Origin: JBASTI01 sp964374025 | Lineage (GTDB): Bacteria > Patescibacteriota > Minisyncoccia > Spechtbacterales > HO2-43-30 | Assembly: GCA_964374025.1 (NCBI GenBank) | Contig: CAYJWU010000031.1 | Coordinates: 1 to 8,875, forward strand | Direction: 5' to 3' | DNA: 8,875 bases | Part shown: one piece after another, positions 5,095-8,875 of the stretch | Layout of the letters: the number at the start of each line of letters is the position of its first letter | Numbering within the stretch: position 1 is the first letter of the stretch | Program-made: the position numbers and the translations under genes | Notes under the pieces: generated by a model | The model's database searches: none | Told to the model about the DNA's origin: nothing | The model's input: the letters and a program-made list of their open reading frames with translations, nothing else

Positions 5095-6561
5095 TTAGGC
5101 AAATGTTGAATCAAAGTGCCGTAATTTTGTTTCGTCCATTATAGTGACTGGCCTTATTGAGGAGAAACGCCCTCTCATCCTTAGAAGCACGGAAATCACA
5201 TATTCCATATCATTTTTTGTGTACACGCGTCGCGGTATCGCAAGCCGCGTAAGCTCCTGCCCCGCGCGCCGATTTTCGTGAGTTGTAAGATCCCGACCAA
5301 GCATCAGCGAACCCACTTCTACGGAGCGGATTCCTCCTTCGCTGTATAGGGCAATGGCCAGCGCATATCCGGGGAATTCTTCCCAATTGATATGCCTAAG
5401 CAACTGGCCGGCATCAATAAAGACCGCATGACCGCCGGGCGGAAGCACAGGAAGACCGATGTCGTAAAGTCCCCGAGCAAGGGAACGGACCTGCGCAATA
5501 CGGCGTCCAAGATACCGTTCATCAAGGCTTTCCTTTATGCCCTGATTCAGCGCCTCCATATCTCTGCCCGACATCCCTCCGTAACCCTTGATAAAATCTA
5601 CTTTGTCTTCTTCCTCTGGCGTAAGAGTTCCAGAATGAAGTTTCTGGGTAAATTCCTCTTCATCTATTCCGTCAAAGCGCTCCAAGCCGTCTAGTCCCTC
5701 GCCGAGCACATTCAGGCTGACCACTGTTTCGATAGTTTTTTTCGGAATCCGCTCTGACTTAAACGCCAAAAATCCACCGATATTGCCAAGCGCGTCCTTT
5801 TTGCCGCTCGCGAGAATCCCGTCAATCGCGGAAGCCATTTCTTTTATAATTTCCGCGATTGATAACTCTTTGCATTCGGGCTCATATTTTTTAATAAAAT
5901 ACGCGTTCTCCGCGTACCTCGCGAGATCCATAAGTACGGGGATTCTATACGCGTGGGCGACGCATGCCGTTTGCCTTATATTTCCAAGTGACACCGGATG
6001 CCCTCCGGTGCTGTTGCAGGTCGCGGTGATGAGGACGTAGGCAATTTTTTTGTTGCCTTTGCGGGCTTTTATGATTTCCGTCGCGAGCATTATGGTATTA
6101 ACATTCCCCAAAAACCCCGAAAAATTGCTCCATTTCGCCAAGGGATTGACAACCGGGCGGCGTGTGCAGTCCACAATAATTCCGCCGCGGGATTCTATGT
6201 GCGCGCGAGTTGTGTCAAAGGGCGTGTTGCCCAAAACGACCATCCCCGGCTCCGTCAGGATTGCGCTATTAAATATATCTTCCGCAGCCCTGCCTTGATG
6301 AACTAGACGGATATACGGCATGCAAAATGTACGGCGGATTGTGCTGCGCAGTTTTTTTGAACTTACCGACCCCGCGTATGATTCATCGCCGCGCCTCAAC
6401 GCCTCCCACTGCGCCCGCGACATTCTTCCAGTCCCGCTGTCAGTGAGAAGATCTATATAAACCTCGGGCGAGTTCAGGGCGAATAAGTTGTAATGTGCTT
6501 TCCTTAGCAATTCCTCTCTTTCTTCCTTGCTTAACATTTTTTTTTCTTGCGGCCATTTCAT
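5095..6561 (-). CDS. tnaA: Tryptophanase (tryptophan indole-lyase)
   Basis: A 488-residue PLP enzyme of the tryptophanase/tyrosine phenol-lyase family; it would cleave tryptophan to indole, pyruvate and ammonia in the cytoplasm. Family motifs in order: LLTDSGTG (38-45), the phosphate-binding HQGRAAE (88-94), NSTGGHPVS (183-191), MDLARYAENA (211-220), SGKKDA with the PLP lysine K255 (252-257), and RLAIPRR with the carboxylate-binding arginine R439. Three positions that separate the two enzymes point to tryptophan: D116 in FDTT (Thr in tyrosine phenol-lyase), V416 in VEVG (Arg in tyrosine phenol-lyase) and H482 in RHF near the C-terminus, as in E. coli TnaA. This comparison is from memory. The SGKKDALGNIGGF segment is nearer to the lyase. 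The ATG at 6561 follows AAGGAG by 8 nt. No TnaC-like leader peptide or TnaB transporter gene is beside it. Confidence 0.9.
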   Translation of the reverse strand: MKWPQEKKMLSKEEREELLRKAHYNLFALNSPEVYIDLLTDSGTGRMSRAQWEALRRGDESYAGSVSSKKLRSTIRRTFCMPYIRLVHQGRAAEDIFNSAILTEPGMVVLGNTPFDTTRAHIESRGGIIVDCTRRPVVNPLAKWSNFSGFLGNVNTIMLATEIIKARKGNKKIAYVLITATCNSTGGHPVSLGNIRQTACVAHAYRIPVLMDLARYAENAYFIKKYEPECKELSIAEIIKEMASAIDGILASGKKDALGNIGGFLAFKSERIPKKTIETVVSLNVLGEGLDGLERFDGIDEEEFTQKLHSGTLTPEEEDKVDFIKGYGGMSGRDMEALNQGIKESLDERYLGRRIAQVRSLARGLYDIGLPVLPPGGHAVFIDAGQLLRHINWEEFPGYALAIALYSEGGIRSVEVGSLMLGRDLTTHENRRAGQELTRLAIPRRVYTKNDMEYVISVLLRMRGRFSSIRPVTIMDETKLRHFDSTFA

Positions 6562-6569
6562 GCCCAGCT

Positions 6570-6575
6570 CTCCTT
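6570..6575 (-). promoter_or_regulatory. Shine-Dalgarno site of the tryptophanase gene
   Basis: AAGGAG on the minus strand, 8 nt before ATG 6561. It supports this start over the later ATG that encodes M9. Confidence 0.75.
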
Positions 6576-6603
6576 TTTATTCCGACTATGCCTAACTTTA
6601 TCT

Positions 6604-6636
6604 ATTATACTGCGATATATTGCGTCCCCTTGTCAA
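6604..6636 (-). promoter_or_regulatory. Candidate tnaA promoter with an over-long spacer
   Basis: A perfect TTGACA (minus strand, 6636-6631) and a perfect TATAAT (6609-6604) are 21 bp apart, longer than the usual 16-18. A near-palindrome GCGATATATTGC (6612-6623, 10 of 12 positions symmetric) sits in the spacer. Long spacers with a central dyad are typical of promoters activated by DNA distortion (MerR type). That reading is inference; the TATAAT could also work with a poor -35. Confidence 0.5.
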
Positions 6637-6647
6637 CCCGATCGATA

Positions 6648-6676
6648 TTGCATACGCGGTGAAAGTGTATTACTAT
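6648..6676 (+). promoter_or_regulatory. Candidate leaderless promoter of the Nif3-like gene
   Basis: TTGCAT (6648-6653) and TACTAT (6671-6676), 17-bp spacer. The -10 ends 7 nt before the A of ATG 6683, the same geometry as the regulator gene at 1284. No Shine-Dalgarno is present. Confidence 0.5.
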
Positions 6677-6682
6677 ATATTT

Positions 6683-7636
6683 ATGAAACTAGGGGAAATT
6701 TACAATTTATCGGTCCAGATGGGCATGGATGCGGATCCGAGGGGTAGAGCGGGAGCGGAAAAAATACTTGCGAAAACTCGAAGAGAATATGACAAAATGG
6801 AGGAGAATGACCGGCAATATTTTGACGCGGAAACTCTAAAAAATCCTTATTCCGACTCGCGGATTCTTTTTGGTACGCCGGACACCGAAATTAAAAAAAT
6901 CCTGACCGGTATTGATATTGAAGGAGATGAATTGTTGCTAGCAAAACACTTGGGGAATATTGACGCGTGTATCGCGCATCATCCAAGAGGCCGCGCTCTT
7001 GCCAAGCTGGATGACGTCATGAACATGCAGGCGGATGTCTTGGCCCAATACGGCGTGCCCATTAACATTGCCGAAGCGCTTTTGTATAAGCGAATTTCTG
7101 AAGTGACGCGCGGTCTTTCGCCAAGCAATCACCATCGCCCCGTAGAAATAGCCCGACTCATCGGCATGCCGTACATGTGCGCCCACACTGTCACCGACAA
7201 TTTAGTTTATCAATTTTTAAAATCAAAAGTGGAAGCGGGCGGCTTTGAAACCGTAAAGGATATTTTGGATATGCTGATGACAATCCCCGAATATCAAGAA
7301 GCAACACGACGGGGTTCGGGGCCGATGCTCTTTGCCGGTAAAAATGATAACCGAGCGGGAAAGATAGTGGTTACCGAGATTACCGGAGGTACCGAGGGCG
7401 CCCATGACATATATGAGAAAATGGCAAATGTCGGCATAGGCACGGTGATTGCCATGCACCAATCAGAAAAGCACAGAAAATTCGCGGAAAAAGCGCATAT
7501 AAACGTTGTAATCGCCGGCCACATGAGCTCGGATTCTATCGGCCTCAATCTTTTTTTGGATAAACTGGAAGAACGCGGCATCGAAATTGTCCCGTGCAGC
7601 GGATTGATAAGGGTAGCGAGATCAAAACATGATTGA
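6683..7636 (+). CDS. Nif3-like family protein (putative metal-dependent, function unknown)
   Basis: A 317-residue protein. The start at ATG 6683 (MKLGEIYNL) is preferred to the upstream in-frame TTG at 6620, which would add residues encoded by promoter sequence. Nif3 features: the paired histidines of IAHHPRGR (H99, H100), and near the C-terminus VVIAGHMSSDSIG (H280, with D284 at the place of the usual Glu in GHxxxE), which in this family bind two metal ions. LFGTPDTEIKKILTGIDIEGDELLLAKHLGNIDACIAHH corresponds to the N-terminal alpha/beta half. A middle insertion of about 150 residues separates the two halves, as often seen in bacterial members. No reliable biochemical role is known for Nif3 proteins. 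The stop TGA 7634-7636 overlaps the next start by 8 bp, so the two genes are co-transcribed. Confidence 0.78.
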   Translation: MKLGEIYNLSVQMGMDADPRGRAGAEKILAKTRREYDKMEENDRQYFDAETLKNPYSDSRILFGTPDTEIKKILTGIDIEGDELLLAKHLGNIDACIAHHPRGRALAKLDDVMNMQADVLAQYGVPINIAEALLYKRISEVTRGLSPSNHHRPVEIARLIGMPYMCAHTVTDNLVYQFLKSKVEAGGFETVKDILDMLMTIPEYQEATRRGSGPMLFAGKNDNRAGKIVVTEITGGTEGAHDIYEKMANVGIGTVIAMHQSEKHRKFAEKAHINVVIAGHMSSDSIGLNLFLDKLEERGIEIVPCSGLIRVARSKHD

Positions 7637-8875
7637 CGAAGCATACGGGCAAGCTATACAAATCCTTCGCGAATGCGTTTCTAAGATCGGCTTTAAGGCC
7701 TCCGCGCTTGATTCGGGATATAATGAGGTATGGGGGAGGGATAGCATGATTACGCTCCTTGGGGCTGTGCTTACGAAGGAGCCAGATTTAATTCAAGCCG
7801 CGCAAGCTTCGCTAGACACGCTTTCTAAATACCAGACCGAGCTTGGACTTATCCCTAACAATGTTGACGTCAAAAATAACGAGCCGCAGTATCGCGCCTA
7901 TATGGATGGCACAATATGGTATGTAATCGGCGTTTATTTTTATTTTAAGCAAACTGATGACAGCGAATTTCTGCGGCGCCATGCGGCGGGCGTAAAAAAA
8001 GCGTTGAATTGGCTTTTGTATCAGGACGTTGATAATTCGGGCCTTATCTCAACCCAGGAAGCAGGGGATTGGATGGATCTTTTCCCGGTTCGGGGAAAAG
8101 TGTTATATGACAATGCCCTATACTACGGCGCGCTTCGCGGAGGAGAAATAATAGCCGTAAAACTTGGTGAACCTGAACTTGCCGAGAGCTACGGCTCCCG
8201 CGCGGTGAAAGTACAGACAAAAATTTTTAGTATATTCTGGATGGACAAGGCGCATGATAATATTGCGGAAAAATTGACCGAGCTTTGTAAAACGGTAAAA
8301 AATATCCGCATGCGCGAGGATGAAATTATTCAAATGACGCAAGGGTGCGTAAGCAACATGGTGTGGCGGCCGTATTTTCTTGCGTTCATCGGCTTTCGAC
8401 AATGCGGAGACTGGTTTGATACTTTGGGCAATATGCTCGCGATTTTGTTTGGGATTCCCAATCCCGAGCAGGAGAAATCCATACTGGATTATTCAGCGCA
8501 GGCAGCAATTGAGGCGCCCTATCCCGCGAAAGCAATCTATCCGCCGATTTATCCCGGGGATAGGGAATGGCGCGACTATTTTAGAGGCGGCAACTTAAAT
8601 TACCCCAACCAATATCACAACGGCGGAATCTGGCCGTTTATCGGCGGGTTTTATACCACGGCCCTTGTCAAAGCGGGGCGAATGAGCAAAGCGCGGCAGA
8701 CGCTCGAGAATTTAGCCAAGGCGAATTATATCGGTAAAAACTTTGAATGGGAATTTAACGAGTGGCTGCACGGTAGTACCGGCAATCCGATGGGCAAGGA
8801 AAAGCAGGCATGGAGCGCGGCAATGTATATATTCGCGTATAATTGCGTAAAAAGGGGGAAGGTAGATTTAATATA
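7629..8875 (+). CDS. Glycoside hydrolase, (alpha/alpha)6-barrel, amylo-1,6-glucosidase / GH100-like (cut by right edge)
   Basis: Translation from ATG 7629 stays open for 415 codons to the right edge. Features: GYNEVWGRDSMITLLG (residues 30-45), the WGRDS motif of glycogen-debranching amylo-1,6-glucosidases and related families; GDWMDLFP (146-153), where D147 or D150 is the likely acid catalyst; YHNGGIWPFIGGF (329-341); FEWEFNEWLHGSTG (372-385), where E377 is the likely base; and QAWSAAMYIFA (393-403) in the last helix. The sequence is close to complete, since most relatives end soon after QxWSA. It might act on sucrose (GH100 neutral invertase) or on alpha-1,6 branches of glycogen; I cannot decide. 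No signal peptide, so cytoplasmic. It overlaps the Nif3-like gene by 8 bp (ATGATTGA), indicating translational coupling. Confidence 0.82.
   Translation, partial: MIDEAYGQAIQILRECVSKIGFKASALDSGYNEVWGRDSMITLLGAVLTKEPDLIQAAQASLDTLSKYQTELGLIPNNVDVKNNEPQYRAYMDGTIWYVIGVYFYFKQTDDSEFLRRHAAGVKKALNWLLYQDVDNSGLISTQEAGDWMDLFPVRGKVLYDNALYYGALRGGEIIAVKLGEPELAESYGSRAVKVQTKIFSIFWMDKAHDNIAEKLTELCKTVKNIRMREDEIIQMTQGCVSNMVWRPYFLAFIGFRQCGDWFDTLGNMLAILFGIPNPEQEKSILDYSAQAAIEAPYPAKAIYPPIYPGDREWRDYFRGGNLNYPNQYHNGGIWPFIGGFYTTALVKAGRMSKARQTLENLAKANYIGKNFEWEFNEWLHGSTGNPMGKEKQAWSAAMYIFAYNCVKRGKVDLI

Noticed and set aside
5392..6306. Several plus-strand open frames inside the tryptophanase gene
   Set aside because: They are antisense to a full-length, motif-rich gene, have no ribosome-binding sites and show no family features.
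6562..6682. TnaC-like leader peptide before tnaA
   Set aside because: No short frame with a ribosome-binding site and a critical Trp codon was seen between the promoter and the tnaA start.
1..8875. Recoded TGA (Gly) as in Gracilibacteria/Absconditabacteria
   Set aside because: No in-frame TGA occurs inside the well-supported genes, and TGA acts as the stop of the Nif3-like gene.

Overview
The window looks like a piece of a small, compact bacterial genome, most likely a Patescibacteria/Candidate Phyla Radiation (Parcubacteria-type) lineage. This is an inference from gene content: a YunG-like/deaminase fusion, a half-size MFS protein, an archaeal-type Ogg2 glycosylase, a divergent Nif3-like protein, tiny intergenic gaps and several hypothetical membrane proteins. 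No rRNA or marker gene is present to confirm it. The standard code is used: TAA, TAG and TGA all act as stops, and TGA ends the Nif3-like gene. No tRNA, rRNA, CRISPR array or insertion sequence was seen, and no stretch over 300 bases lacks a gene once the broken gene at 2225-2619 is counted.

Layout, left to right. (1) 1-311: the C-terminal end of an uncharacterised membrane protein. (2) 401-1167: a YunG-like domain followed, in another frame, by a cytidine/deoxycytidylate-deaminase-like domain; the gene is split by a frameshift and probably lacks an internal piece, and a clear terminator follows. (3) 1228-2139: a regulatory cassette with an 88-residue winged-helix regulator and a 180-residue six-helix MFS protein. 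Two 26-bp near-palindromes that match each other at 23 positions stand in front of each gene. (4) 2225-2619 (minus): a small gene with a YHFT...GLKPGS motif, broken by a frameshift and divergent from (5) 2721-4076, an FAD-dependent oxidoreductase of the malate:quinone oxidoreductase type. (6) 4194-5052: an Ogg2 8-oxoguanine DNA glycosylase and a one-helix membrane protein. (7) 5095-6561 (minus): a tryptophanase. (8) 6683-8875: a Nif3-like protein overlapping by 8 bp a glycoside hydrolase of the (alpha/alpha)6-barrel invertase/debranching type, which runs off the right edge.

Working picture. Tryptophanase would split tryptophan to indole, pyruvate and ammonia; the MQO-like enzyme would pass electrons from a 2-hydroxy acid to quinone; the glycoside hydrolase would act on sugar or glucan. 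These are separate transcription units and nothing shows a single pathway. The best evidence for a self-contained system is the regulator-MFS cassette, whose twin operators suggest an autoregulated, possibly ligand-responsive exporter. Three genes (regulator, glycosylase, Nif3-like) have -10 boxes ending 6-7 nt before the start codon, suggesting leaderless mRNAs, while other genes have strong Shine-Dalgarno sites.
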